The translations under genes and the position numbers were made by a program. A stretch of DNA of 64,000 nt from Nocardioides aromaticivorans (GTDB lineage: Bacteria; Actinomycetota; Actinomycetes; Propionibacteriales; Nocardioidaceae), in the NCBI RefSeq assembly GCF_013408525.1, contig NZ_JACBZM010000001.1, forward strand, positions 2,852,001 to 2,916,000. The letters run 5' to 3'. A model generated the notes under the pieces. It was not told the DNA's origin. It worked only from the letters and a program-made list of their open reading frames with translations, and did not search any database. Positions 1 through 8,192 of this stretch are shown piece by piece (position 1 is the stretch's first letter; every line of letters starts with the position of its first letter).

Positions 1-28
1 GAGATGACGTAGTCGAAGTGGCGAAAGG

Positions 29-301
29 GTGAGCAGCGTGTCGGACGCTCCGGCAGTCCGCGGGGGTCACAAGGACTCCTCGGGCGGCAAGCACCCCGAG
101 AAGCGCACCGGTCCGGTGACCTTCTACCGCCAGGTCGTCGCCGAGCTGCGCAAGGTGGTCTACCCCACCCGCGACCAGCTGGTGACCTACTTCTTCGTCG
201 TCCTCGCGTTCGTTCTCGTGATGATCGCGCTCGTGTCGCTGCTGGACCTGGGTCTCGGCAAGCTCGCGTTCGAGGTCTTCACCGGCGCGGACGACATCTG
301 A
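29..301 (+). CDS. secE: Preprotein translocase subunit SecE
   Basis: This is the small essential subunit of the SecYEG protein-export channel in the cytoplasmic membrane. The 90-residue protein has a charged cytoplasmic N terminus, the conserved amphipathic stretch [20 protein letters not shown] at residues 32-51 and one membrane helix at about 52-74. This single-helix form is usual in actinobacteria. The GTG at 29 follows a GAAAGG ribosome-binding site; a second in-frame GTG ten bases later is possible. nusG follows 46 bases downstream, the standard secE-nusG pair. Only 28 bases lie upstream, so the promoter is outside the window. Confidence 0.95.
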   Translation: MSSVSDAPAVRGGHKDSSGGKHPEKRTGPVTFYRQVVAELRKVVYPTRDQLVTYFFVVLAFVLVMIALVSLLDLGLGKLAFEVFTGADDI

Positions 302-347
302 TCCCTCCCTCCCGGGTGGGGTTGTCGGCGACATTTTCGAACAACTG

Positions 348-1274
348 ATGGAGCAGCACGTGTCGGAGCAGTACGACTCGGCCCCCGAGATCGACGAGGC
401 GGCCGACCAGGTCGAGGCCGTGGAGGCCGCTGACGAGGACGCCCTCGAGGCGACCCTCGAGGCGGACGACACCGAGCAGGCCGTCGAGGTCGACGAGACC
501 GTCGACGTCGAGGGTGCTGACGAGATCGCCGCCGTCGAGGACGAGGCCGACGAGCCCGCCGAGGACGCCGCCGACGACGTCGAGGACGCCGAGGACGCCG
601 AGGACGAGGCCGCTGAGGACGAGCCCGCCGAGGCTGCTGACGAGGACCCGCTCGAGGCGTTCCGCCGCGAGCTGTGGGCCAAGCCGGGCGACTGGTTCGT
701 CGTGCACACCTACTCCGGCATGGAGAACCGGGTGAAGCAGAACCTCGAGAACCGGATCCACTCCCTCAACATGGAGGACTACATCCACGAGATCGTGGTC
801 CCCACCGAGGAGGTCGCGGAGATCAAGAACGGCCAGCGCAAGATGGTCAAGCGCACCGTTCTCCCCGGCTACGTGCTGGTCCGCATGGACCTCACCGACG
901 AGTCGTGGGCCGCCGTGCGCCACACCCCGTCGGTCACCGGCTTCGTCGGCCACAGCCACCAGCCGGTGCCGCTGAGCATGGACGAGGTCGAGAAGATGCT
1001 CGCCCCCGCCGTCGTCACCGCCGCGGCCGCCGAGGCCGAGGCCGCTGCCGCCTCCGGTGGTGGTACGACGAGCGCCGCTCCCGCGAAGAAGCCGGTCGAG
1101 GTCGTCGACTTCGGCGTCAACGACTCGGTCCTCATCGTCGACGGCGCCTTCGCGACGCTGCACGCCACGATCACCGAGATCAACGCCGAGGCCCAGCGGG
1201 TCAAGGCCCTGGTCGAGATCTTCGGCCGCGAGACCCCGGTCGAGCTGTCGTTCGCGCAGATCCAGCGCGTCTGA
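348..1274 (+). CDS. nusG: Transcription termination/antitermination factor NusG, with long acidic N terminus
   Basis: NusG binds RNA polymerase and couples elongation to Rho or to the ribosome. The NGN domain runs from about residue 114 ([15 protein letters not shown]) to 218. An Ala/Gly-rich linker of about 30 residues follows (219-248), then the C-terminal KOW domain at about 249-308. The first 100 residues are almost entirely Asp, Glu, Ala and Val. Actinobacterial NusG proteins often have an acidic extension, but this one makes the protein 308 residues against about 180 in E. coli. The ATG at 348 has no strong ribosome-binding site; GTG at 360 is an alternative in the same frame. Expected to be co-expressed with secE. 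Confidence 0.95.
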   Translation: MEQHVSEQYDSAPEIDEAADQVEAVEAADEDALEATLEADDTEQAVEVDETVDVEGADEIAAVEDEADEPAEDAADDVEDAEDAEDEAAEDEPAEAADEDPLEAFRRELWAKPGDWFVVHTYSGMENRVKQNLENRIHSLNMEDYIHEIVVPTEEVAEIKNGQRKMVKRTVLPGYVLVRMDLTDESWAAVRHTPSVTGFVGHSHQPVPLSMDEVEKMLAPAVVTAAAAEAEAAAASGGGTTSAAPAKKPVEVVDFGVNDSVLIVDGAFATLHATITEINAEAQRVKALVEIFGRETPVELSFAQIQRV

Positions 1275-1409
1275 CCGACCGCCGGAATTTCACTCCCGCG
1301 CCCGCGCGCGGAAGAATGTCTGGGTTGCCCGGCTCCGGCCGGGTCACGCAGGTGGCAGAGGGCTGTCCAACAGCTCCTCGTCATGACCACGAGAGAAAGA
1401 GATAGAGGA

Positions 1410-1841
1410 ATGCCTCCCAAGAAGAAGATCGCCGCACTCGTCAAGGTGCAGCTGCAGGCCGGCTCGGCCACCCCGGCTCCGCCGGTCGGTACCGCGCTCG
1501 GTCCCCACGGCGTCAACATCATGGACTTCTGCAAGGCGTACAACGCCCAGACCGAGTCCATGCGCGGCAACGTCATCCCGGTCGAGATCACGATCTACGA
1601 GGACCGGTCGTTCGACTTCATCACGAAGACGCCGCCGGCCGCTGAGCTGATCAAGAAGGCCGCCGGCCTCAAGAAGGGCTCGGGCGTCCCGCACAAGGAG
1701 AAGGTCGGCAAGCTGACCAAGGACCAGGTGCGCGAGATCGCGACGACGAAGCTCCCCGACCTCAACGCCAACGACATCGACGCCGCCATGAAGATCGTGG
1801 AGGGCACTGCCCGCTCCATGGGCGTCACCATCGACGGCTGA
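1410..1841 (+). CDS. rplK: 50S ribosomal protein L11
   Basis: L11 forms the GTPase-associated centre of the large ribosomal subunit and binds the 23S rRNA thiostrepton region. The 143-residue protein starts [18 protein letters not shown] and has the proline-rich APPVG segment and the PHGVNIMDF motif typical of L11. I start it at ATG 1410 rather than the in-frame ATG at 1383, because 1410 gives the family's usual length and the purine-rich GAGAAAGAGATAGAGGA precedes it. A 135-base leader separates it from nusG and contains a small perfect hairpin at 1328-1343. rplA follows after 63 bases. Confidence 0.96.
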   Translation: MPPKKKIAALVKVQLQAGSATPAPPVGTALGPHGVNIMDFCKAYNAQTESMRGNVIPVEITIYEDRSFDFITKTPPAAELIKKAAGLKKGSGVPHKEKVGKLTKDQVREIATTKLPDLNANDIDAAMKIVEGTARSMGVTIDG

Positions 1842-1904
1842 AGAACCGTGGAAGGGCCGCGCTGGCCCGCTGACCACACCTCCTCCTCTACTTAAGGAAT
1901 CACC

Positions 1905-2624
1905 ATGCAGCGCAGCAAGACCTACCGCGCGGCTGCGGAGACGTTCGACAAGAACGAGCTCTACGCGCCGCTCGCCGCGATCAAGATCGCGAAGACCGCC
2001 AGCAAGAAGAAGTTCGACGAGACCGTCGACGTCGTCTTCCGCCTCGGCGTCGACCCCCGCAAGGCCGACCAGATGGTGCGCGGCACCGTCAACCTGCCCC
2101 ACGGCACCGGCAAGACCGCTCGCGTCCTCGTGTTCGCGAACGGTGACAAGGCCGAGGCCGCCCGCGAGGCCGGCGCGGACTTCGTCGGCAGCGACGAGCT
2201 GATCGACAAGGTCGCCGGCGGCTGGACCGACTTCGACGCCGTCGTCGCCACCCCGGACCTGATGGGCAAGGTCGGCCGCCTCGGTCGCGTGCTCGGCCCC
2301 CGTGGCCTCATGCCGAACCCCAAGGTCGGCACCGTCACCCCGGACCCGGCCAAGGCCGTCTCCGACATCAAGGGCGGCAAGATCGAGTTCCGCGTCGACC
2401 GCCACGCCAACCTGCACTTCATCATCGGCAAGGCGTCCTTCTCCGAGACCCAGCTCGCGGAGAACTACGCCGCCGCCCTCGAGGAGGTGCTGCGGCTCAA
2501 GCCGGCCAGCTCCAAGGGCCGCTACCTGAAGAAGGTCACCGTCTCCACGACCATGGGCCCCGGCGTCCAGGTCGACCCCAACCGCATCAAGAACGTCGCG
2601 GTCGAGGACGAGGCCACCGCCTGA
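1905..2624 (+). CDS. rplA: 50S ribosomal protein L1
   Basis: L1 binds 23S rRNA at the ribosome's L1 stalk and, in many bacteria, also represses its own L11-L1 mRNA. The 239-residue protein is full length and has the family signature around [19 protein letters not shown] at about residues 126-144. It starts with [15 protein letters not shown], the usual actinobacterial N terminus. The start ATG follows AAGGAATCACC. It is the last gene of the rplK-rplA unit: a strong hairpin directly follows at 2641-2681. Confidence 0.97.
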   Translation: MQRSKTYRAAAETFDKNELYAPLAAIKIAKTASKKKFDETVDVVFRLGVDPRKADQMVRGTVNLPHGTGKTARVLVFANGDKAEAAREAGADFVGSDELIDKVAGGWTDFDAVVATPDLMGKVGRLGRVLGPRGLMPNPKVGTVTPDPAKAVSDIKGGKIEFRVDRHANLHFIIGKASFSETQLAENYAAALEEVLRLKPASSKGRYLKKVTVSTTMGPGVQVDPNRIKNVAVEDEATA

Positions 2625-2640
2625 CCCAGGCTCCAGCCAG

Positions 2641-2687
2641 TACGACGCCCGCCGCTCCCGCAAGGGACGGCGGGCGTCGTACATTTC
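2641..2687 (+). terminator. Terminator after rplA
   Basis: A long GC-rich hairpin lies 16 bases after the rplA stop: TACGACGCCCGCCG on the left pairs with CGGCGGGCGTCGTA on the right, with one bulged base near the GCAA loop. Only a weak T run (ATTTCC) follows, as is common in high-GC actinobacteria. It separates the ribosomal unit from the lipoprotein gene at 2711. Confidence 0.75.
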
Positions 2688-2710
2688 CGGCACCTTCGTA
2701 GGGTGGGCGC

Positions 2711-3385
2711 GTGAGGCGACTTCTCGGGACGCTGCTCGTCGTTCTGGTGCTCCCGGCCTGCTCGACCGATGACGGTTCGGAGCCCGGCGCGGACGCCCCG
2801 GTCGAGTCCGTCGGCACCACGGCGCCACCGGGCCTCGAGGAGGTCCCTCCCGGCTACGACCAGCAGCTGGACGGCCCGCCGCCGGCCAAGGACGACGACC
2901 TCGACGGAGCCGCGCTCACCGCGCTCCTGCGCACACGGGCATCGGTCGCGGCCGACGGCCATTGCACCCGCGACCAGGTCTTCGTGAGACTGGCGGGCTT
3001 CGACCTCTCCCTGGGCCACCGCTACTCGCGGATCGAGGTGCGCAACGACTCGGACCGGTCCTGCGTCGTGGAGGGCGTGCCCGGCATCGGCGTGCGTGGC
3101 GCGTGGGGGTCGCGGTTCGTGCCCGAGGTCGAGCACACCGACCGGGACCTGAACGGCGAGCCGATCGCGGCGGTGCCCGTCCGGCTGGCGCCGGGGGAGC
3201 GGGCCGCCGCCCTGATCGAGTGGACCGGCGACCTCGCCGGGGCCGAGTCCGAGCAGGCGTCGATGCTGGTCGTCCAGCTGGCGTCGGGCCAGGTCCCCGT
3301 CCCGGTGCCCGCGGTGGCCGACGGGGAGCGCATCGACATCGGCCAGTTCACGACGATCCGGCTGGCGCCGTTCGTCGCCGGCTGA
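2711..3385 (+). CDS. Putative DUF4232-type secreted lipoprotein
   Basis: A 224-residue protein with an N-terminal lipoprotein signal: a short basic head, a hydrophobic core and a lipobox LPAC at residues 14-17, so Cys17 would be the lipidated residue. After a disordered, Asp/Pro-rich linker, the C-terminal half resembles the DUF4232 fold found in many secreted actinobacterial proteins, with Cys residues in CTRDQ and SCVVEG that could form a disulfide. No enzymatic motif is visible and the function is unknown. It starts at GTG 2711. It converges on the aminotransferase gene; the 89-bp gap holds a double palindrome. Confidence 0.75.
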   Translation: MRRLLGTLLVVLVLPACSTDDGSEPGADAPVESVGTTAPPGLEEVPPGYDQQLDGPPPAKDDDLDGAALTALLRTRASVAADGHCTRDQVFVRLAGFDLSLGHRYSRIEVRNDSDRSCVVEGVPGIGVRGAWGSRFVPEVEHTDRDLNGEPIAAVPVRLAPGERAAALIEWTGDLAGAESEQASMLVVQLASGQVPVPVPAVADGERIDIGQFTTIRLAPFVAG

Positions 3386-3402
3386 TGTTGTCGGGCAATG
3401 CC

Positions 3403-3468
3403 TGCACTTGTCGGGCGTTGCAACACCTGACAAGTGCATGAATCCCCGGTCGACCGGGGATTCATGCA
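3403..3468. repeat. Double palindrome between convergent genes
   Basis: Two overlapping inverted repeats fill most of this gap. The first, 3403-3438, has 18-base arms TGCACTTGTCGGGCGTTG and CAACACCTGACAAGTGCA with two wobble-type mismatches and almost no loop. The second, 3435-3468, is a perfect 34-bp palindrome centred on CCCCGGTCGACCGGGG. The motif TTGTCGGGC also occurs as direct repeats at 3388 and 3408, exactly 20 bp apart. There is no T run on either side, so it is not a textbook terminator, although it could end transcription of both flanking genes. Confidence 0.85.
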
Positions 3469-3474
3469 GCCCGC

Positions 3475-4773
3475 TCAGGCCGTCAGCTTCTCCAGCGCCG
3501 CCAGCTCGACACACACGGCCACCCCGGCCATCGCGGCCTCCACCTCGGCCAGCACCGGGAAGGTCGGCGCGAGCCGGATGTTGCGGTCGTTGGGGTCGTT
3601 GCTGTGGGGGAAGGCCGAGCCGGCGGGGGTCAGCGCGATGCCGGCCTCCTTGGCGAGGGTGACCACGCGGGCCGCCGTACCGTCGAGGACGTCGAGGTTG
3701 ACGAAGTAGCCGCCGGTGGGGACGGTCCACTCGGCGATGCCCAGGCCCGCGAGCCGGCCGGTGAGGGCGTCCTCGACCGCGGCGAACTTGGGGGCGATCA
3801 GGTCGCGGTGCTTGCGCATGTGGGCCCGCACGCCGTCGGCGTCGCCGAAGAACTCGACGTGACGCAGGTGGTTGACCTTGTCGGGGCCGATCGCCGCGAA
3901 GCCGAGCCGCTGGAGGTACCAGGCACGGTTCTCGGGCGAGGCGGCGAGCGCCGCGACGCCGGCGCCCGCGAAGGTGATCTTCGAGGTCGAGGCGAACATG
4001 ATCGGCCGGTTCGGGTGGCCCGACGCGGCGGCGAGGCCGAGCGCGTCGGCGCTCTTGATCTCGTCGTCGGTCAGGTGGTGCACGGCGTAGGCGTTGTCCC
4101 AGAAGATCCGGAAGTCCGGCGCGGCCGTCGGCATCGCCATCAGCTCGGCGGCGACCTCGGCGGAGCACACGGCTCCGGTCGGGTTGGCGTAGGTCGGCAC
4201 GATCCACATGCCCTTGACGCTCGGGTCGTCGGCGACCAGCGCCCGCACGGCGACCGGGTCGGGGCCGTCGGGGGTCATCGGCACGGTCACCATCTCGATG
4301 CCGAGCTCGGCGAGCATCGTGAAGTGACGGTCGTAGCCGGGCACGGGGCAGACGAACTTCACGACCGGCTCCTGCGACCACGGCCGCGGGGAGTCGGGGC
4401 CACCCTTGAGGATGAGGGCGGTCAGCACCTGGTACATCATCGTCAGGCTCGAGTTGCCGCCGCAGACGACGGTCGAGACGTCCACGCCGAGCAGGTCGGC
4501 GAAGATCTCGCGGAGCTCCGGCAGGCCGTCGAGGCCGCCGTAGTTGCGCACGTCCGTGCCCGCCCGGTCCTTGTACGACGTCGGCAGGCCCAGCAGCGCG
4601 TTCGACAGGTCGAGCTGGTCGGCGCCCGGCTTGCCGCGCGTGAGGTCGAGCTTCAGCCCGCGCTCCTTGAGCGCGTCGTAGTCGGCGCGGACCGTCGTCA
4701 GGCGCGCGGCGAGGTCGTCGGCGGACAGGTCGGCGAGCGGCGTCGAGGAGGTCACGGGACCATCTTGTCGCAC
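3475..4773 (-). CDS. Aspartate aminotransferase, class Ic (PF12897-type), PLP-dependent
   Basis: A fold-type-I PLP enzyme that probably transfers the amino group between aspartate and 2-oxoglutarate. The sequence matches the unusual subgroup represented by the Corynebacterium glutamicum aspartate aminotransferase rather than the classical AspC. Visible motifs are the TRGKPGADQLDLS opening, YANPTGAVCS in the middle, FASTSKITFAGAGV with the PLP lysine, and a GGYFVNLDV segment near the C terminus. The frame opens at GTG 4773; GTG 4755 (VTSSTPLADLS) is an equally possible start, and neither has a clear ribosome-binding site, so translation may be leaderless. It is transcribed away from rplJ. Confidence 0.88.
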   Translation of the reverse strand: MRQDGPVTSSTPLADLSADDLAARLTTVRADYDALKERGLKLDLTRGKPGADQLDLSNALLGLPTSYKDRAGTDVRNYGGLDGLPELREIFADLLGVDVSTVVCGGNSSLTMMYQVLTALILKGGPDSPRPWSQEPVVKFVCPVPGYDRHFTMLAELGIEMVTVPMTPDGPDPVAVRALVADDPSVKGMWIVPTYANPTGAVCSAEVAAELMAMPTAAPDFRIFWDNAYAVHHLTDDEIKSADALGLAAASGHPNRPIMFASTSKITFAGAGVAALAASPENRAWYLQRLGFAAIGPDKVNHLRHVEFFGDADGVRAHMRKHRDLIAPKFAAVEDALTGRLAGLGIAEWTVPTGGYFVNLDVLDGTAARVVTLAKEAGIALTPAGSAFPHSNDPNDRNIRLAPTFPVLAEVEAAMAGVAVCVELAALEKLTA

Positions 4774-4792
4774 CGGCCGAGCGGTCCGCGAT

Positions 4793-4822
4793 TTGGTATC
4801 GCCGCGAGCAGCGCCGTAGCCT
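4793..4822 (+). promoter_or_regulatory. Candidate promoter for rplJ-rplL
   Basis: TTGGTA (4793-4798) and TAGCCT (4817-4822) are separated by 18 bases, a reasonable fit to a housekeeping sigma-factor promoter. It would produce an rplJ leader of about 190 bases. This is based on motif matching only. Confidence 0.4.
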
Positions 4823-4834
4823 TCTCCACGAAAC

Positions 4835-5016
4835 CTTAAGACCGCCGGTTGTCAGGGCTGCCAGTCCTGACCGAAGGTTCCGCGAGATGCGGACGGCCTG
4901 CGCAGGGGATCAGAGCAGCACCGGGCGCCACGTGCCCGATGTCCACGCCCTGAGCGCCTGCGCTCGGGGCGTCCTTCATTTCCCGGTCCATCGCGGCGGT
5001 CTCCCACCGGAAGGAG
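4835..5016 (+). ncRNA. Probable ribosomal protein L10 leader (autoregulatory mRNA element)
   Basis: A 180-base untranslated stretch precedes rplJ. It begins AAGACCGCCGGT, contains the hairpin CAGGGCTGCCAGTCCTG and the segment GACCGAAGGTTCCGCGAG, and ends in the rplJ ribosome-binding site AAGGAG. L10 leaders, which bind the L10(L7/L12)4 complex and repress their own mRNA, occupy this position in many bacteria. Placement and a rough structural fit support the call; I could not align it to a covariance model. Confidence 0.5.
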
Positions 5017-5020
5017 ACCC

Positions 5021-5698
5021 ATGGCGCGGGCAGACAAGCAGGCCGCCGTCGCGGAGATCGCTGAGTCGTTCAGCGAGTCCGCAGGCGCTGTGCTGACCGA
5101 GTACCGCGGTCTCACCGTCAAGGAGCTGCAGGACCTTCGCCGCTCCCTCGGTGCGAACGCCAACTACGCCGTGGTCAAGAACACGCTGGCCAAGCTCGCC
5201 GCCAAGGAGGCGGGCATCGATGGCTTCGACGACCTGCTGACCGGTCCGACCGCGATCGCCTTCATCAAGGGCGACGTCGTCGAGGCGGCCAAGGGTCTGC
5301 GTGACTTTGCCAAGGCGAACCCCACCCTCGTGATCAAGGGTGGCGTTCTGGACGGCAACCTCCTCGACGCGTCCGCGATCGCCAAGCTGGCCGATCTCGA
5401 GTCGCGCGAGGTGCTCCTGGGCAAGCTGGCGGGCGCGATGCTCGCTTCGCTCAGCCAGGCCGTCTACCTCCTCAACGCCCCGCTCGCCCAGGCTGCCCGG
5501 CTCGCCGGCGCCCTGGAGGCGAAGGCCCAGGAGGACCCCTCGATCCTCGCAGGTGGTGCCGGTACGCCGGTCGCCGCCGAGGAGGCCCCGGCCGCTGAGG
5601 CCGAGGCCCCCGCCGACGAGGCTCCCGCTGAGGAGGCGGCTCCCGAGGAGCCCGCCGCCGACGCTGCCTCTGACGAGGGCGACACCGCCGAGGCCTGA
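5021..5698 (+). CDS. rplJ: 50S ribosomal protein L10
   Basis: L10 anchors the L7/L12 dimers to the ribosomal stalk. The protein is 225 residues; the conserved core ([17 protein letters not shown] at the start, [15 protein letters not shown] and [13 protein letters not shown] in the first 60 residues) occupies about residues 1-175. The last 45 residues are an Ala/Glu/Pro-rich tail longer than in E. coli L10 (165 residues), a common feature of actinobacterial homologues. The start ATG 5021 sits five bases after AAGGAG. rplL follows after 80 bases in the usual operon. Confidence 0.96.
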   Translation: MARADKQAAVAEIAESFSESAGAVLTEYRGLTVKELQDLRRSLGANANYAVVKNTLAKLAAKEAGIDGFDDLLTGPTAIAFIKGDVVEAAKGLRDFAKANPTLVIKGGVLDGNLLDASAIAKLADLESREVLLGKLAGAMLASLSQAVYLLNAPLAQAARLAGALEAKAQEDPSILAGGAGTPVAAEEAPAAEAEAPADEAPAEEAAPEEPAADAASDEGDTAEA

Positions 5699-5778
5699 GG
5701 CCCCGGCGTCACCACCACCTGAAACCCGGCCGGCGCGCGACGTACGCGCGCCGACCACCTGAGAAAGGAACCGCCACC

Positions 5779-6171
5779 ATGGCGAAGCTCACCACCGACG
5801 AGCTCCTCGACGCGTTCAAGGAGATGACCCTCATCGAGCTCTCCGAGTTCGTGAAGCAGTTCGAGGAGACCTTCGGCGTCACCGCCGCTGCTCCCGTTGC
5901 CGTTGCCGCTGCCCCCGCCGCCGGCGGCGCCGCGGGCGGTGCCGAGGAGGCCGCTGCCCAGGACGAGTTCGACGTCGTCCTCGAGGCCGCTGGTGACAAG
6001 AAGATCAACGTCATCAAGGAGGTCCGCGCGCTGACCTCCCTCGGCCTCAAGGAGGCGAAGGACCTCGTCGAGGGCGCCCCGAAGGCGATCCTCGAGAAGG
6101 TCAACAAGGAGACGGCTGACAAGGCCAAGGAGGCCCTCGAGGGCGCCGGCGCCACCGTCACCCTCAAGTGA
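5779..6171 (+). CDS. rplL: 50S ribosomal protein L7/L12
   Basis: The stalk protein that recruits translational GTPases to the ribosome. The 130-residue protein has the N-terminal dimerisation helix pair ([20 protein letters not shown]), an Ala/Gly-rich hinge at about residues 36-60, and the C-terminal domain with [20 protein letters not shown] and [14 protein letters not shown]. Length and domain order are normal. The ATG follows GAGAAAGGAACCGCCACC. The strong terminator at 6197-6237 closes the operon. Confidence 0.98.
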   Translation: MAKLTTDELLDAFKEMTLIELSEFVKQFEETFGVTAAAPVAVAAAPAAGGAAGGAEEAAAQDEFDVVLEAAGDKKINVIKEVRALTSLGLKEAKDLVEGAPKAILEKVNKETADKAKEALEGAGATVTLK

Positions 6172-6196
6172 CCCCTCGCTGACTCGTTCAGCACCA

Positions 6197-6237
6197 CGAG
6201 GCCGGCAGAGCAGCGCTCTGCCGGCCTCGGCCTTTTT
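6197..6237 (+). terminator. Rho-independent terminator after rplL
   Basis: Perfect 15-bp stem: CGAGGCCGGCAGAGC at 6197-6211 pairs with GCTCTGCCGGCCTCG at 6215-6229, with a 3-base loop. Five T residues follow at 6233-6237. This is the clearest classical terminator in the window. Confidence 0.92.
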
Positions 6238-6328
6238 GCAACGGCTCCCGCTGCCGCGTAGCAGGTCACGCTGGTTACCCGGTAGTGCTACTCGCAAGTA
6301 CTTTCGCGATCCCGATGGACGGGTCGGC

Positions 6329-6358
6329 GTGACGGCCGCCACGGTTTACGCGTAACGT
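6329..6358 (+). promoter_or_regulatory. Candidate promoter for the mce operon
   Basis: GTGACG (6329-6334) and TAACGT (6353-6358) are 18 bases apart, upstream of the first mce-operon gene at 6425. The near-palindrome GTTTACGCGTAAC overlaps the -10 region and could be a regulator site. Motif-based only. Confidence 0.33.
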
Positions 6359-6424
6359 GCGCCACGTGGCTGCGTTGTTCCCTCGCAGCACGAGCCGGGT
6401 CAGCGGACGTAGGAAGAGGTCAAC

Positions 6425-7387
6425 ATGGGCGTCGATGTAGCGGTGACGAACCTGACGAAGCAGTTCGGCAAGCAGCTGATCTGGAAGGGCGTGACCCTCA
6501 CCCTGCCCGCAGGCGAGATCTCCGTGATGCTCGGCCCGTCCGGTACGGGCAAGTCCGTCTTCCTCAAGGCGCTGATCGGCCTGGTCAAGCCCGACGAGGG
6601 CTCGATCGTCATCGAGGGCACCGACATCGCCTCCTGCTCCGAGAAGGAGCTCTACGAGGTCCGCAAGCTGTTCGGCGTGCTGTTCCAGGACGGCGCGATG
6701 TTCGGCTCGATGAACCTCTACGACAACGTCGCCTTCCCGCTGCGCGAGCACACCAAGAAGGGCGAGTCCGAGATCCGTGACATCGTCATGGAGAAGATGG
6801 ACCTCGTCGGTCTGCTCGGCGCGGAGATGAAGCTCCCCGGTGAGATCTCCGGTGGTATGCGCAAGCGTGCCGGCCTGGCCCGCGCGCTGGTGCTCGACCC
6901 CGAGATCCTGCTGATCGACGAGCCGGACTCGGGCCTCGACCCCGTGCGCACGTCGTTCATCAACCAGCTCTTCGTCGACCTGAACGCCCAGATCGACGCG
7001 ACCTTCCTGATCGTGACGCACGACATCCACTCGGTCCGGATCGTGCCCGACCAGATCGGCCTGCTCTACCACAAGCACCTGGCCATGTACGGCCCGCGCG
7101 AGATGCTGCTGTCGTCCGACGAGCCGGTCGTGCGCCAGTTCCTCAACGCGCAGACCGTCGGCCCGATCGGCATGTCCGAGGAGAAGGACGCCGACCAGCT
7201 GGCCGCTGAGAAGGACATGGACCTCCCGCCGCTCCCGCCCATCCCGCTGCAGCTCGAGCCCTCCAACGGCATCCCGCGTCGCGCCCAGCGCGCGCCCGGC
7301 GCCTGGTGCCGGGAGAACGGCATCACGCCGCCCCCGGGTTCCTTCACCAAGGAAGCCGAGCACGCCAGTGGATCCTCGCAGCACTGA
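6425..7387 (+). CDS. mkl: Mce transport system ATPase (Mkl/MlaF type)
   Basis: The cytoplasmic ATPase that powers the Mce lipid importer. In 320 residues it has Walker A GPSGTGKS (37-44), the ABC signature ISGGMRKR (141-148), Walker B ILLIDEP (161-167) and a switch histidine in TFLIVTHD. The last 70 residues are a Pro-rich extension beyond the ABC fold, as seen in mycobacterial Mkl. The ATG at 6425 follows GGAAGAGG. The first permease starts 18 bases downstream, so this gene heads the operon. In Mycobacterium tuberculosis the mkl gene also lies between rplL and rpoB but, as I recall, without an adjacent mce operon. Confidence 0.93.
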   Translation: MGVDVAVTNLTKQFGKQLIWKGVTLTLPAGEISVMLGPSGTGKSVFLKALIGLVKPDEGSIVIEGTDIASCSEKELYEVRKLFGVLFQDGAMFGSMNLYDNVAFPLREHTKKGESEIRDIVMEKMDLVGLLGAEMKLPGEISGGMRKRAGLARALVLDPEILLIDEPDSGLDPVRTSFINQLFVDLNAQIDATFLIVTHDIHSVRIVPDQIGLLYHKHLAMYGPREMLLSSDEPVVRQFLNAQTVGPIGMSEEKDADQLAAEKDMDLPPLPPIPLQLEPSNGIPRRAQRAPGAWCRENGITPPPGSFTKEAEHASGSSQH

Positions 7388-7405
7388 CCGGAGCACCTTC
7401 GCCCC

Positions 7406-8188
7406 ATGTCTCTGACAGCCGCTCGGGTTCTCCAGCCTGTCGGAACGGCTGGGAAGCTCTTCGCCTTCGCGCTCGACGTGGGGCGGGGACTCTTCCGACG
7501 TCCGTTCCAGACGCGTGAGTTCCTCCAACAGGCGTGGTTCATCGCCTCGGTCACGATCGTGCCGACCGCGCTCGTCGCCATCCCCTTCGGCGCGGTCATC
7601 GCGCTGCAGGTCGGTGGCCTCATCAAGCAGTTCGGCGCGCAGTCGTTCACCGGCTCCGCGTCCGTGCTCGCGGTCATCCAGCAGGCCGGACCGATCGCGA
7701 CGGCGCTACTGATCGCCGGTGCCGGCGGCTCGGCCATCGCGGCCGACCTCGGTGCCCGCAAGATCCGTGAGGAGCTCGACGCGATGATGGTGCTGGGCAT
7801 CGACCCGATCCAGCGCCTGGTCGTGCCGCGCGTGCTCGCCTGCATGCTCGTCGCCGTCTTCCTCAACGGCATGGTCAGCGTCGTCGGTGTCGGCGGTGGC
7901 TACGTCTTCAACGTGATCCTCCAGGACGGCACGCCCGGTGCCTACCTCGCCAGCTTCACCGCGCTCGCCCAGCTGCCCGACGTGTGGATCGGCATGATCA
8001 AGGCGCTCGTCTTCGGCCTCATCGCCGCGATCGTCGCCGCCTACAAGGGCATGAACGCCGCCGGTGGCCCGAAGGGCGTCGGCGACGCGGTCAACGAGTC
8101 CGTCGTCATCACCTTCCTCCTCCTGTTCGTCGTCAACTTCACCCTGAGCACGATCTACCTGCAGGTCGTGCCCCCGAAGACGGGTTAG
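7406..8188 (+). CDS. yrbEA: YrbE/MlaE-family permease A of the Mce system
   Basis: An integral membrane permease that pairs with the second YrbE protein and the ATPase to move lipid across the cytoplasmic membrane. The 260-residue protein shows five to six hydrophobic segments and the family's central motif IREELDAMMVLGIDPIQRLV at about residues 121-140, which contacts the ATPase. The start is ATG 7406. The gap to the next permease is only 4 bases, so the two are probably translated together. Confidence 0.93.
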   Translation: MSLTAARVLQPVGTAGKLFAFALDVGRGLFRRPFQTREFLQQAWFIASVTIVPTALVAIPFGAVIALQVGGLIKQFGAQSFTGSASVLAVIQQAGPIATALLIAGAGGSAIAADLGARKIREELDAMMVLGIDPIQRLVVPRVLACMLVAVFLNGMVSVVGVGGGYVFNVILQDGTPGAYLASFTALAQLPDVWIGMIKALVFGLIAAIVAAYKGMNAAGGPKGVGDAVNESVVITFLLLFVVNFTLSTIYLQVVPPKTG

Positions 8189-8192
8189 CGCG

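Noticed and set aside
1..28. tRNA-Trp gene upstream of secE
   Set aside because: It is often found there in actinobacteria, but only 28 bases are present and they do not match a tRNA 3' end.
1328..1343. Perfect CCCGGC/GCCGGG hairpin before rplK as a terminator
   Set aside because: The stem is only 6 bp with no T run, and secE-nusG-rplK are usually expressed together. An attenuator or L11-leader role cannot be judged from this alone.
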